A stretch of DNA of 48,811 nt, taken from the NCBI RefSeq assembly GCF_021531435.1, contig NZ_JAFBIS010000018.1:1-48811 (forward strand), written 5' to 3'. Shown here one piece after another: positions 39,524-48,665 of the stretch; position 1 is the stretch's first letter, and each line of letters starts with the position of its first letter. This stretch comes from Oscillibacter valericigenes (GTDB lineage: Bacteria > Bacillota > Clostridia > Oscillospirales > Oscillospiraceae). Both the position numbers and the translations under genes were made by a program. Below the pieces are notes generated by a model that saw only the letters and a program-made list of their open reading frames with translations, searched no databases and was not told the DNA's origin.

Positions 39524-39958
39524 ATGTCGTTTGACAGCTTTGTTACCACCGCCCGCTTTGCTCCCGGCTGCCTGACCATCTGTGAAAGACCCGTCAGCAG
39601 CATCTCCTGGTCCACCTGGGACGACACGACCGACGGAAACGCCCTGGATCAGCTGTTTGCCTCGCTTCCCACCCCCTGCCAGCTGGACGGCGATGCGTTC
39701 CTTGAAAAGTTCAAGGCGATCAGGCCGTCCCTCTTTACCTACCTGCAGATCCAAACCGATGCCGCCCGCGTCACGCTGCACTTCTTACACAAGGCCATCG
39801 AAGCCGTTCTGGAGACCGGAGAAGCCTGCCAGATCAGCACGGATGGGATCAGAGACGCGGAGGCGCTCTCCTTTGCCCTGCCGCTGCTGTCCGCCGCAAC
39901 GTCGGAGGAATTGGAGCTTGCGAAGGATAAGGTAGAATTTTTGATCTCTATATCCTGA
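39524..39958 (+). CDS. APGALTxC family protein, short form 1
   Basis: 144 aa, unknown function. The family core FAPGCLTICERPVSSISW lies at about residues 12-29. A YLQIQTDAARVTL strand in the middle matches YLWIQTDQG of the long form at 3341. The C-terminal SEELELAKDKVEFLI aligns with the helical end of the others. GGAGG precedes the ATG by 8 bp. It corresponds to the C-terminal half of the long forms. First of four tandem family genes. Confidence 0.7.
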   Translation: MSFDSFVTTARFAPGCLTICERPVSSISWSTWDDTTDGNALDQLFASLPTPCQLDGDAFLEKFKAIRPSLFTYLQIQTDAARVTLHFLHKAIEAVLETGEACQISTDGIRDAEALSFALPLLSAATSEELELAKDKVEFLISIS

Positions 39959-40010
39959 GCGTGAGCCCGGTTCTCCCCGCCGCCATCCCATTTCATAGGA
40001 GGTATCTGTG

Positions 40011-40526
40011 ATGTGTGCTGTCTGCCATCGCTCCTGCATCCGCTTTGCCCCCGGCAAACTGATCATCGGCGCGCAGGAGGTGGAGGATATCATCGTGGAA
40101 AGCTGCTCCCAGGCGTCCGTGGAGACGTTCTCCCGGTACCTGACACAGCTCTCCGCCCCTTGCCTGCTTCCGATGCAGCTTGCTTCCGCGCTCCTTTCGC
40201 CGGAGCCTCTGCGCATCTGCCGTCTGATCATCTGCACCGCCGACATGGAGCTGGACATTGACACCCATGCCTGGCGCACCAGAGTTGCCATGGAAGCAGG
40301 CGGAAGCTCTCTGCGCCGCACCCTCTTGTTCTCTCGAGCGGACTCCCATCAGCCCCACTGCGGCCATGCCGATTTTTCCCTCTTTATCAAGCGGTCCTTG
40401 TACCTCCTGATGAGTCCTTCCGTGGAGGGATTGCGTTCCCATCTGGAATTCATTTCATCAGGCAATGTCTTTTCTTTGGTGGAGCCGGGAGACTTCTGCC
40501 CCTTCCCCAGCCGTTGCTCTGTCTGA
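40011..40526 (+). CDS. APGALTxC family protein, divergent short form
   Basis: About 171 aa. The core reads FAPGKLIIGAQEVEDIIVES near the N-terminus, so the cysteine is lost but the strand pattern is kept. The remaining sequence has no motif I recognise. AGGAGG 8 bp before the ATG at 40011 decides the start over a GTG three bases earlier. Lies 52 bp after the previous family gene on the same strand. The most diverged member, and possibly changing role. Confidence 0.62.
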   Translation: MCAVCHRSCIRFAPGKLIIGAQEVEDIIVESCSQASVETFSRYLTQLSAPCLLPMQLASALLSPEPLRICRLIICTADMELDIDTHAWRTRVAMEAGGSSLRRTLLFSRADSHQPHCGHADFSLFIKRSLYLLMSPSVEGLRSHLEFISSGNVFSLVEPGDFCPFPSRCSV

Positions 40527-40607
40527 GACGCCGGAGCTGTCCGAATGCAGCTCTGACGAACAGGAACCCAAACCAATCAGGCTTTATTAAAAAACGGAGG
40601 TCGTATG

Positions 40608-41462
40608 ATGTATCGGATAGGTATCGCTAAATTTATCGCCAGTCCCGCAGTGCTCTTTGACTTGCTTGGTTGTGCCGAGCCCACGGAAGCCGGCAGTGAA
40701 CCCTGCCGCATCAGGATCGGTCCCGACCAGTTTCTGGACATCCATGTGTTCCCCACGCAGTTCAAGTACGACCTTTGGGCTGAAATAAACGGGAAGGTCA
40801 TCTGCCAAACCGGGCAGGACGTCCCCGAGCAGAGGGACGAAAACGGAGTCCGATTCTTCGATGCCGAGGGCTTCCTGCGTGAACGCCTCGGCTGCGGCAA
40901 TGCCTGTCGCCCTGAGTGGTACCGCCGGAACGAGTGGGAAGATCTCAAAAGTGACACCTTCTTTGTAGGAAACTGGGGCATGGCACAGTCCTTCGGCATC
41001 CGTGGCTCCTTTCCGGCCTTTTATTGTTTCAATCTGCTTTTTGCTCCCGGTGCCCTGACCCTCTGCGACCGGAACGTGCACTTCCTCCACTGGATGTTTC
41101 CCTCCTTCACGTGCAAAGGCACCATCCCTGCCGATGAATACCGCCCTCTGATGGAAGCCGCACTGAGCAGCCCGCACCAGCTGAAAATCAGCGACATCGA
41201 GTCCCGTCTTCCCGATCTTTATATGGCCCTCCCCTATCCAAACAATTGTCTGTCTTTCGGAACAGACCACGGCACATATCAAATCAGTCTTTCCACCCCC
41301 TTCACGCTCTCCATCTCTCTGCCGGACGGCTCAAAGACTTTCTGTGAATTTAATTCTCTGGAAAGCTTGGAACGTTTTCTTCAGGTCACCTCCAAAGAAG
41401 AGCTGGACATTCTTCTGCAAAAAATGTCGATTCTGGGTCTGGCGGAAGTCCGCGATGAATGA
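40608..41462 (+). CDS. APGALTxC family protein, long form 2
   Basis: 284 aa, almost the same length as its paralogue at 3341-4198 and collinear with it. Shared blocks: RIRIGPDQFLDI, QRDENGVRFFDAEGFLRERL, GDTFFVG-like SDTFFVGNWGMAQS, then FAPGALTLCDRNVHFLHW and a SFGTDHGTYQISL strand. The C-terminal LQKMSILGLAEV matches LLKMSVLGMASL in the next gene. Of two adjacent ATGs the second is better spaced from GGAGG. No enzyme or binding motif recognised; mixed strands suggest a compact beta-rich domain. Confidence 0.73.
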   Translation: MYRIGIAKFIASPAVLFDLLGCAEPTEAGSEPCRIRIGPDQFLDIHVFPTQFKYDLWAEINGKVICQTGQDVPEQRDENGVRFFDAEGFLRERLGCGNACRPEWYRRNEWEDLKSDTFFVGNWGMAQSFGIRGSFPAFYCFNLLFAPGALTLCDRNVHFLHWMFPSFTCKGTIPADEYRPLMEAALSSPHQLKISDIESRLPDLYMALPYPNNCLSFGTDHGTYQISLSTPFTLSISLPDGSKTFCEFNSLESLERFLQVTSKEELDILLQKMSILGLAEVRDE

Positions 41463-41507
41463 GCGTTTGCTGCCCTGCCATAATACCGAATACTCAGGAG
41501 GCTTTTT

Positions 41508-41999
41508 ATGTTTAATGGTGATTACTACCACTCCCGCATCTGCACCGCCCCCGGCGCCCTGACCATTTGCAGTCAGGACGTGCTGTCCCTTTCCTGGCAT
41601 ACGCGTTCGCCGGAAGTCGATGCCGAACTGTTCCGTCTCTTCGACCCCACCCGGATTGGGGGGCTTCACCTGTCCCACAGCGAGTTCAAAAAGCTGCTGG
41701 CAGCGGTTAAGCATCCGTCTGTCGTCTATCTGGCCATCCAGACCGCCGGGAAGCTCTGCGAGCTGGAGCCCTATACCGGAAACATCTCCGTCACCCTGTC
41801 CGGCGGCCAGACCTTTTCCTGCACCGCCACGCCGCCCTTCAGCACCAGCGAGCCCAAAGCCGCGCAGGTGGCTGACACAGCCCTGTATCTGCTGGAAGCC
41901 GGCACCGCGCGGGATCTGGAGGTCAAGCTGCTTAAAATGAGCGTCCTTGGCATGGCGTCCCTCCCCGAGGGCTGGGCCCCTTCCACCAGTCTCGCATGA
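41508..41999 (+). CDS. APGALTxC family protein, short form 2
   Basis: 163 aa. The core TAPGALTICSQDVLSLSWHT lies at about residues 13-32, then YLAIQTAGKLCELEPY and an NISVTLSGGQTF strand equivalent to PLSVTLKGE in the long form. The end LLKMSVLGMASLPEG aligns with long form 2. AGGAGG precedes the ATG. It represents just the C-terminal half of the long forms, which shows that this half can stand alone as a domain. Confidence 0.72.
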   Translation: MFNGDYYHSRICTAPGALTICSQDVLSLSWHTRSPEVDAELFRLFDPTRIGGLHLSHSEFKKLLAAVKHPSVVYLAIQTAGKLCELEPYTGNISVTLSGGQTFSCTATPPFSTSEPKAAQVADTALYLLEAGTARDLEVKLLKMSVLGMASLPEGWAPSTSLA

Positions 42000-42074
42000 G
42001 TCCGGTTCGCCCTCCGGTGCCATGAAGCACGCCAGAGAGCTTTTCCCCGGTAAAACACTCGAAAGAGGTGCCGT

Positions 42075-42545
42075 ATGAAAAAAGATGATCTGTTTCCATC
42101 CCTGGGGCACACCAACGGCGGATGGCTGGCAAAGTACAAAGGCCGTGTCGGCGATGCATTGAACAGCAGAGACGCTTCGCTCCGCCGCCAGTTCAGGACG
42201 TATCTGGATGCAAACCATATTTCCCTCGAAAACGCCCATCTGATTGCCCTAACCATAACTGATGAGACGGCCGACCAGGCGTCCTTATATACGGGGATCC
42301 AAAAAGACGTGTGGGATCAGCTGAACAAGAGGCGGGTGTTCATCGGCGCCTTCAGCAGTGAGCAAAAGCTGAAACAGTGGAAATGCTTCGACTCAGACTT
42401 TACCACGCTCTTTAAGGATTTAAAGGATGACGGCATTCATACCAATGAGGGCAGCAAGTATCCGTTCATAAAAAGCGGCGCATCGGACGGGCGCATTCTG
42501 ATCACGGTCAAGCCGGATGAAAGCTGGAAGAAGGTGGAGCAATGA
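42075..42545 (+). CDS. Unknown protein coupled to the PLD-helicase pair
   Basis: 156 aa, no family recognised. Charged and soluble, with an aromatic DVWDQLNKRRVFIGAFSSEQ segment near residue 75 and C-terminal DGRILITVKPDESW. AGAGG is upstream of the ATG. Its stop overlaps the next start (ATGA), so it belongs to the PLD-helicase operon. Base composition drops here to lower GC than the preceding genes, as in the two genes that follow, hinting at a joint transfer. Confidence 0.72.
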   Translation: MKKDDLFPSLGHTNGGWLAKYKGRVGDALNSRDASLRRQFRTYLDANHISLENAHLIALTITDETADQASLYTGIQKDVWDQLNKRRVFIGAFSSEQKLKQWKCFDSDFTTLFKDLKDDGIHTNEGSKYPFIKSGASDGRILITVKPDESWKKVEQ

Positions 42546-44089
42546 GCGCGCACTGCTGTGAATTATATGAGCTGATGAAGCCGCCGAAGGGCATGAAATT
42601 TGTAAGCGGTATCGGCTGCACCTACTCTGCTGACGAAGCGGGTCTTTCCAACATGGAAACTGCCCTGGGGATCTGCTTGAATGGTAAAACATTTGAAGAT
42701 TTTCAGAATGGCAGCTGCTTTTGGTTGTTCGTACAGCAGGGAAATGTCCCTGAGAAGACGCACAATTACATTGTTCCGTACAGCCCAGATATAGGCTGTC
42801 TGCACGCCAAGCTCTTTCTACTGCAATACAGGTCGCAAAAAGACAAGCAGACGAAGATCCGCTGTATCGTCGCCAGCGCCAATCTGACCAACGCGGATGA
42901 GTTGAACGTATATTTCTACCTGGATAGTTCTCCTGACGGAGTTGACCATACTTTTGGCTCCAGAATGACAGACATCTTTGCCAGCCTTCTGGCCGGAAAG
43001 GCTCCTCCGAAGGCTATCCAAGAGCTCTTTTTGCAGGCAAAATCCTCGGCCTTCTCTCCGTCTCCGGCGTGTGAGCTGCACTTGGTAAATTCACATACAC
43101 TGGAGCAAATGACCGGAGAAGCGAAAGATGCGGAAAATGTGCTGGTCATCTCTCCCTTTCTGCATAAGGAGATCATAAAACAGCTTCTTCCCGCCAAAGG
43201 CACGCTGGTCTCTCGTTCGGACGAATTAGACCGGATGGGGCAGAAGGTTTTGCAGGGTATTACATGCAGGATTCTGCGAAAGGCCTCGGATGACGGCAGC
43301 AGTGCATCCCCGGAAGCGCCGAAAGCCAGCGGTGAGGAACCGGTAAGCTCCGCGCTCCACGCAAAGCTGTATCTGTTTGAAGATTCGAAGAAAACCATCG
43401 TCTGGCTGGGTTCCGCGAACGCCACCCATGCCGCGTTTTGGCAAAATACAGAAGCTATGGTGCGGTACGAGACGACTACCCCCATATTGGATGATATCCG
43501 AAATATGTTCACCGTATATATGCCCTCCCCGCCTGTTCCGAACAAAGGCAGAAGGGAGTTCGAGGAGAAATGTCTTGATATTCTCTCCTCCTTCTCCTGG
43601 GACGAGCGCAGCTACCGCATTACCCCCGTCAAGGGCTATACCGTCACACTTAACGGCATACCGGGGAGCTGCTGGCCCAGAGGCAACCGTTGCTGCCACA
43701 CAGTAGAGCTCCATATTTCAGACGGAACCAGGGAAAAAGTCTCATACTTTATGGTGAATGGAGAGCCGTTGACGATAGGCCCTGATGCCATGCGCCGGAA
43801 GTGTGAAGACGCGATGTTCCGCCGCTGGAAAAGCTGCCTGTCCGGCTCAGCCAGCCAAACGGCGCCTTCCTCCGCAAAGAGCAAAGAACGCACGCAAAGC
43901 CATTCCAGCGTTCCCTCACAGACGCTGGAAGACCTTCTGCTGAAAAGTCTCGAACACAAGGGGGCTGCGGCTAAGCTGTTGGAGCAGCTGAAGGATGATC
44001 TGATTCAGGCGGATGAACGCACGAAGGAAGTCATAAGCCGCGCCATTGAGGCTTTGGAAGCAGTCGTTGACCGAGGTGAACAACCATGA
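42542..44089 (+). CDS. Phospholipase-D-like (HKD) nuclease-type protein
   Basis: 515 aa with two HKD-type halves: LHAKLFLL with SANLT (residues 88-116), and LHAKLYLFED with WLGSANATHAAF (273-298). His, Lys and Asn are kept in both, as in PLD-family nucleases. The C-terminal region has a low-complexity Ser-rich linker (about 430-460), then a charged helix. Such PLD proteins accompany helicases in several defence systems (for example DrmC of DISARM) and in restriction loci. It is joined to both neighbours by 4-bp ATGA overlaps. Nuclease rather than lipase activity is inferred from context. Confidence 0.85.
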   Translation: MSAHCCELYELMKPPKGMKFVSGIGCTYSADEAGLSNMETALGICLNGKTFEDFQNGSCFWLFVQQGNVPEKTHNYIVPYSPDIGCLHAKLFLLQYRSQKDKQTKIRCIVASANLTNADELNVYFYLDSSPDGVDHTFGSRMTDIFASLLAGKAPPKAIQELFLQAKSSAFSPSPACELHLVNSHTLEQMTGEAKDAENVLVISPFLHKEIIKQLLPAKGTLVSRSDELDRMGQKVLQGITCRILRKASDDGSSASPEAPKASGEEPVSSALHAKLYLFEDSKKTIVWLGSANATHAAFWQNTEAMVRYETTTPILDDIRNMFTVYMPSPPVPNKGRREFEEKCLDILSSFSWDERSYRITPVKGYTVTLNGIPGSCWPRGNRCCHTVELHISDGTREKVSYFMVNGEPLTIGPDAMRRKCEDAMFRRWKSCLSGSASQTAPSSAKSKERTQSHSSVPSQTLEDLLLKSLEHKGAAAKLLEQLKDDLIQADERTKEVISRAIEALEAVVDRGEQP

Positions 44090-47000
44090 GTGAATTGCAG
44101 GAAAAAAACCATTCCATTGCCAAAGGCAAGCTGAAAGAACTGCAGGAAACAAGGTTAAACGGCTTTCAGAACGCCAGTGTCCGCGCTATATGCCGGCATT
44201 TTGGGGACGCTCAGCGGGCTCTTCTCGCAGACGAGGTCGGTCTGGGAAAAACAGAGGTGGCCAAGGGTGTGATCGCTGCGCTGGTCGAGAAGCACTGGCG
44301 CAGCAAAAATCAGAACAGGCCATTCCGCGTGGCATACCTATGCCCAAATCTGGATGTAGCCGAACAAAATTTCCCCAAACTTCAGCTCTATCCTCCCAGC
44401 GCTCCTATCATCCACGCGGATGCTGGCATAGAGGCGGAATTGCTCAAAGCCTTAAATGTGTATAAAGAAACAAACATAGAACCTAAGCTCAGTAAAAGTG
44501 TATGCAATTTTCTGGAGGGCTCCTCCGTTTACACCCGTGTCTGTGACTGGCTCATTGCGCTTTATGGCGGTGCTGACCTGTCCGACGCCATGGATAAAAA
44601 CCTGCAAGCCGTTTATCTGCGCTGTGAGCAGACAGTTGGGTCTCGCGAATGGAGGCGGGCATCGGGTTCGCCGCAGGTCAATAAGCAGGTGGAAGTCAAA
44701 GCCAAAAAGCTGCTGGAAAACTGTTTAGAAATTCTGAAAAAAGCCAACCCGGTTTTTTCCGCGCTGTGCTTTCCGGAGCCCGTTGATCCGGGAACAGTAT
44801 ATGAATTCAACAAAAGGGTCGCCAGTCTGCTCAGCTCCGGCATCCGTATCAAGCAGGATTACCGTCTGTCCATGCAGCACCTGTACGAAGCGGAAGCCTC
44901 TGCCTTGGCGGAAAGCGATGTCATGCAACTGGAAAGCCTTACCCCCAGTACATCTCTGAAGATTGGAAATCGTTCCGGCTCCAAACATGAACGCGCGCTG
45001 CTGAAAGCCACGCTGGACGTGCTCTACGATCCCTGCCCTCAAGAGCCGTTGAAGCTGCTTGGCGACCCTCCCAGCGACCTTTATCGCATATATCACGACC
45101 GGATTACAGCCGTAAAAGCAAGTTTTCAAATGGAGGGACTTCCCTCTGCGAAGGATCTGGCGCAATGCAAAACCGTGGCAGAGCTGCGCAGAAAGTTTAT
45201 TGATACCAATCTGAATAGCCTGCAGTATGACCTAATCATCATGGATGAATTTCAGAATTTCTCCGAGCTGATCACAAACTCAGGTGGCGCACAACAAGCG
45301 GAGGCATATGAGGCGGCAAAAAAGCTCTTCCAAAAAAGGGACAGCAAAATTCTGATGCTGTCAGCCACACCATTCCGAATCGCCGATTATGCGGATGGCT
45401 GGGAAGAGGAGGTCTCCGATTTGGACCAGCGGAAGCCGGCAAATTTGGATGTGCAGGAGATATACGATGATTTCTTCCGGCTGGCGCAGTTCATGATGCC
45501 GGAAAAAAGCGATGCAAATTTTGCAGTCTGGAAAAAAACGTGGGAAGCCAACCGGTCCATGAAGAGCCAGAGCCAGCGGGACACCTGCCGAAAACTTCTC
45601 ATGGAGGAAGCCGGTATCTTCCGCACGGAACGCAGCCCGGCAGCCCGACACGCTCCTGTCCGGGAGTACCGTTCAGAGGTCATTCCCAGTTTCCGGTATC
45701 CAATGCTGGTGAAAGCGGGCCTGCTTGCGGCAAAGAGCGAGGCCTCTATGACCGGCGTCCGGTCAACGCCTTATGCCTGCACATTTTCCTCGGGATACAA
45801 TCTTAAAAACCCTTGCCTCAGCGGCAGGATGCAGGCGGAGCTCTTTCTCTCCAGGAAAGACCTGGAGGACTCCTCCCCCGATCTGACCAATTGGCCCGAC
45901 TTTGAAAAACTGCAGCAGGATTTGCTGGAAGGCAAGAAGCCAGAGCAGGCCTCTCCCGTCGGTATGCTGTGGATCCCCCCCTGCAGGCACAGCGGCAAAT
46001 CCCTTCGCGGTGCCTTTGCGGGCTGGGACGGTTTCAGCAAAACGCTGATATTTTCCAGCAATCAAATGACGCCGAAATCCTTTATGTTCCTGCTGGGGCA
46101 TAAGGTAAACCAACTGCTGCGGCCAGGAAAGTCTGAAGAATTTTCCGACGAGAACGCAAAGGCACTTCTGAATGCTGTCAGTGAACTGAAATCTTACTCT
46201 CGAACAACGGAAGATCTTGCCACCTATTTCTCAACGCTTTTCTCCAGCTCCAATGGCACAGCAGCAGTTCGGAAAGTCTACCCCAACAGAGATTATGCGT
46301 CCGCTGTCAATCAGTACTGCGAGGACGGCTGTTTTCCCGAAATGGTCGCGGAATATGTGGGGCTGCTTGCCAGCGAATATACGAACAAAGATGGGACCCC
46401 CAGCGATGTAAAAATGGCTAAGGCCGTACGGAAGATGACGGCACTTGCCCCCTCCTCCTGCTCCCTGCTTCTTTCTGACGGTCAAACCGTGTTCAAGTGC
46501 CAAGAAACTGTTCCAAATCTCTATGCCGCTGGGCTGTTCTCCAGGGTGAGGGAAAGCGGCGAAAGCAGTGATGTCAGTAGTGACAAGGATACTCTGCCCC
46601 GGCTGTCAAACCTGAAAACAGCCTTCAACTCTCCCTTCTGGCCATTCGTGCTCACGACCACCTCCATTGGCACCGAAGGCATCGACCTGCACTGGTATGC
46701 CCGGAACATCGTCCATTGGACCGTACCCAGCCGCCCCATCGACCTGGAACAGCGGGAGGGCCGTGTCCTGCGCTACAAATGCCATGCTTTCCGTCTGAAC
46801 GCGGCATTGCTGAAGGACAGGGATATAGAAATATACCGGAGCCGGTCGGTAAATCCCCTGTGGGAGAAAAGCGGGATGTTCGAGAGCCAGTTGAATTTCT
46901 TTTCCAACGAAGAATATGACAGTGAGCATACAGACGGCTGCTATCATGTCTGCCGTTACATCTATTTCCCGCTTCAAACGTCTCAAAACCTGCGGTACGC

Positions 47001-47187
47001 CCGGGGCGAGCGCGTCGTCCGGCATTACCGCAGGATGCTTGGTCAGGACATAAAGGACTTGCAGGAGCTCCCCGCGAACGGCCAGCGCCTTCCCGTAGAA
47101 CCGCTGTGCCTGTCTCCCTGGGACGCAGATGCAAACCAGCAGCAGGGAATTCAGAGCATTGTGTCTGGCGGGCCAGCCGGCATATAA
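44086..47187 (+). CDS. SNF2-like superfamily 2 helicase/ATPase
   Basis: 1033 aa. Motif I is LADEVGLGKTEVAKG (from about residue 47), motif II LIIMDEFQNFS (about 383-393), motif III ILMLSATPF (about 423-431). Late motifs are TTSIGTEGIDLHW and DLEQREGRVLRY (about 885-896). The insert between motifs I and II is long. DEFQ in place of DEAH/DExH and the large insert set it apart from housekeeping helicases and resemble helicases of defence and restriction operons. It is translationally coupled to the PLD gene and followed by a terminator. It would move along or remodel DNA for the PLD nuclease. Confidence 0.87.
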   Translation: MSELQEKNHSIAKGKLKELQETRLNGFQNASVRAICRHFGDAQRALLADEVGLGKTEVAKGVIAALVEKHWRSKNQNRPFRVAYLCPNLDVAEQNFPKLQLYPPSAPIIHADAGIEAELLKALNVYKETNIEPKLSKSVCNFLEGSSVYTRVCDWLIALYGGADLSDAMDKNLQAVYLRCEQTVGSREWRRASGSPQVNKQVEVKAKKLLENCLEILKKANPVFSALCFPEPVDPGTVYEFNKRVASLLSSGIRIKQDYRLSMQHLYEAEASALAESDVMQLESLTPSTSLKIGNRSGSKHERALLKATLDVLYDPCPQEPLKLLGDPPSDLYRIYHDRITAVKASFQMEGLPSAKDLAQCKTVAELRRKFIDTNLNSLQYDLIIMDEFQNFSELITNSGGAQQAEAYEAAKKLFQKRDSKILMLSATPFRIADYADGWEEEVSDLDQRKPANLDVQEIYDDFFRLAQFMMPEKSDANFAVWKKTWEANRSMKSQSQRDTCRKLLMEEAGIFRTERSPAARHAPVREYRSEVIPSFRYPMLVKAGLLAAKSEASMTGVRSTPYACTFSSGYNLKNPCLSGRMQAELFLSRKDLEDSSPDLTNWPDFEKLQQDLLEGKKPEQASPVGMLWIPPCRHSGKSLRGAFAGWDGFSKTLIFSSNQMTPKSFMFLLGHKVNQLLRPGKSEEFSDENAKALLNAVSELKSYSRTTEDLATYFSTLFSSSNGTAAVRKVYPNRDYASAVNQYCEDGCFPEMVAEYVGLLASEYTNKDGTPSDVKMAKAVRKMTALAPSSCSLLLSDGQTVFKCQETVPNLYAAGLFSRVRESGESSDVSSDKDTLPRLSNLKTAFNSPFWPFVLTTTSIGTEGIDLHWYARNIVHWTVPSRPIDLEQREGRVLRYKCHAFRLNAALLKDRDIEIYRSRSVNPLWEKSGMFESQLNFFSNEEYDSEHTDGCYHVCRYIYFPLQTSQNLRYARGERVVRHYRRMLGQDIKDLQELPANGQRLPVEPLCLSPWDADANQQQGIQSIVSGGPAGI

Positions 47188-47213
47188 CTCAATAAAGCCA
47201 TTTTAACAAAGAT

Positions 47214-47250
47214 GCCGGTAGCCACGAGATGTGCTGCCGGCGTTTTGTTT
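47214..47250 (+). terminator. Terminator of the PLD-helicase operon
   Basis: 9-bp stem GCCGGTAGC / GCTGCCGGC (one G-T pair) followed by GTTTTGTTT. Confidence 0.8.
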
Positions 47251-47406
47251 GGGTGTTTTCTTGCAGATATCAGATAGGTTCTCGGCCAAAGCATTAGATC
47301 CTCCAAGTATGCCACATCAAGGCGTTCCATCATTGCAGAACGCAAATGCTGCAAATATTCATACAGTTTCTGCTCATTCCGGAATCATATTATCCTGTAA
47401 TTGCCG
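47251..47406. other. Short noncoding stretch
   Basis: No convincing gene. A minus-strand frame reads EQKLYEYLQHLRSAMMERLD and might be a scrap of a lost gene, but no family is recognised. Confidence 0.3.
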
Positions 47407-47675
47407 ATGTATCGTTACAGCAATGATCAGGTCAGCTTAGCAGATTTCAAGCAGCCAGTTGGCATGCATTTAAAGGAAAGCAACCGTTGGGTAAAGAAAG
47501 CCCAGACAATTCCCTGGCTGGAGATAGAGAAGCGGTATGCGGCTCTGTTTACCAACCGCAAAGGCAATGTAGTCAAGCTGCTGCGGCTGGCCCTGGCGCC
47601 TGCATCATTCAGGCGGAGTATGGCTACTCCAGCGAGGAGACTGCACTTCAGATTCATGAGAACCCGCATCTGTAG
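47407..47675 (+). pseudogene. Broken transposase, IS1182/IS5-like N-terminal fragment
   Basis: Starts MYRYSNDQVSLADFKQPVGM, typical of IS1182-type transposases, and reads to LRLAL at about 47594. A one-base loss (CTGGCGCC where CTGGGCGCC is expected) shifts the frame. The following frame continues the protein as GACIIQAEYGYSSEETALQI and HENPHL before a TAG. The catalytic part is missing. Dead. Confidence 0.75.
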
Positions 47676-47703
47676 TTTACGTAAAACTTCCCCAGATACC
47701 AGC

Positions 47704-47740
47704 AAAACCACCTGTCACAACCAGCGTGACAAGTGGTTTT
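47704..47740 (-). terminator. Diverged copy of the addA terminator
   Basis: Stem AAAACCACCTGTCAC / GTGACAAGTGGTTTT with one mismatch. It matches the hairpin at 22478-22515 in sequence, not only in shape. Confidence 0.7.
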
Positions 47741-47759
47741 ACTATGTTTTTGCAAATAT

Positions 47760-47830
47760 TCAGAAAACCTCCGGCGTGATGTCCAGTTCAATCTCCTCTC
47801 CGCCCAGCAGGATGAAGCAAAGCTGCGGAA
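47760..47830 (-). pseudogene. Remnant of an addA-like 3' end
   Basis: The minus-strand frame ends LGGEEIELDITPEVF, against LGGELIELDIAPETL at the end of the intact addA. The downstream terminator is also conserved. Upstream coding similarity fades within about 25 codons. Either an old duplication or the scar of a lost second addA-type gene. Confidence 0.65.
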
Positions 47831-47841
47831 TATACACACTC

Positions 47842-47870
47842 TTGCCAATTTCCCCACGTTCTGATATGAT
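47842..47870 (+). promoter_or_regulatory. Promoter of the phosphotransferase gene
   Basis: TTGCCA (47842-47847), 17 bp, TATGAT (47865-47870). Confidence 0.6.
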
Positions 47871-47975
47871 AGCTGCGAAACGCCATCCAGAAGTGCCTTT
47901 TCCGGCGGCATTCAGCGGAATTCCTCTTAGATCCGGGGCGGATATTCCCAATACATACAGACGGAGGATCATTCC

Positions 47976-48665
47976 GTGGAAATAGACGAGAAACTAAAGA
48001 AGATCGGTGAAGCCTTCCGCATTGAAGGCACCTACATGGGGCATGAGCAGATCAAGGTCGGCAATGTAAACCAAACTTACAAGGTCGTGTACCGCCAGCC
48101 GGACGGCTCACCCAAATACTATATCGTGCAGCGGGTAAACACCTACGCCTTTCGCCAGCCCGAGGAACTGATGCACAACGCAGACCTCATCACGGAGCAT
48201 ATCCGGGCGAAGAAACAGTCGGGTGTGGCGCTGCATTTTCACCACACCAGAGACCGGAAAACATATGTCTACGATGGAGAGCACGGTTTCTGGCGTCTGA
48301 CGAACTATATCCCGTCCGTGACATACAGCGGCACCAGCGATCCGGAGGTTCTGCGGCGGACGGGAGAGGCCTTCGGTGCGTTCCGGCGGCAGCTGTCCGA
48401 TTTTCCGGTAACGGATCTTTACGAGACCATCCCCAACTTTCACAATACGCCAAAGCGCATGGAGGCGTTGTTTGCAGACGCGGCGCTGGACCCTGTGGGA
48501 CGCGCAGGGGAAGCGAAAGAAGATCTGTCCTATCTTGCCTCCGTACGGGAGGAGGCGGAAACGCTGACCCGACTGTACGAAGCCGGAAAGCTGCCCCTGC
48601 GGGTCACCCACAATGATACCAAGATCAACAACGTTCTTTTTAACCGCCAGACGGACGAGGCCATG
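47976..48665 (+). pseudogene. Aminoglycoside/choline-kinase-like phosphotransferase, cut by an IS end
   Basis: 230 native codons from a GTG start with GGAGG 8 bp upstream. The kinase loop THNDTKINNVLF (about residue 210) fits the APH/choline-kinase family, and the N-terminal GHEQIKVGNVNQTYKVVY resembles NahK-type N-acetylhexosamine kinases. After NRQTDEAM the reading frame runs into the IS200/IS605 right end and stops 15 codons later. The DFG-like segment that should follow (an IDLDT-type motif) is therefore missing and the product is inactive. The rest of the gene may lie beyond the window on the far side of the element. Confidence 0.8.

Noticed and set aside
47151..47354. 67-aa minus-strand frame with a coding-like stretch
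   Set aside because: No start site, covers the helicase end and its terminator, no family recognised. At best a scrap of a lost gene.
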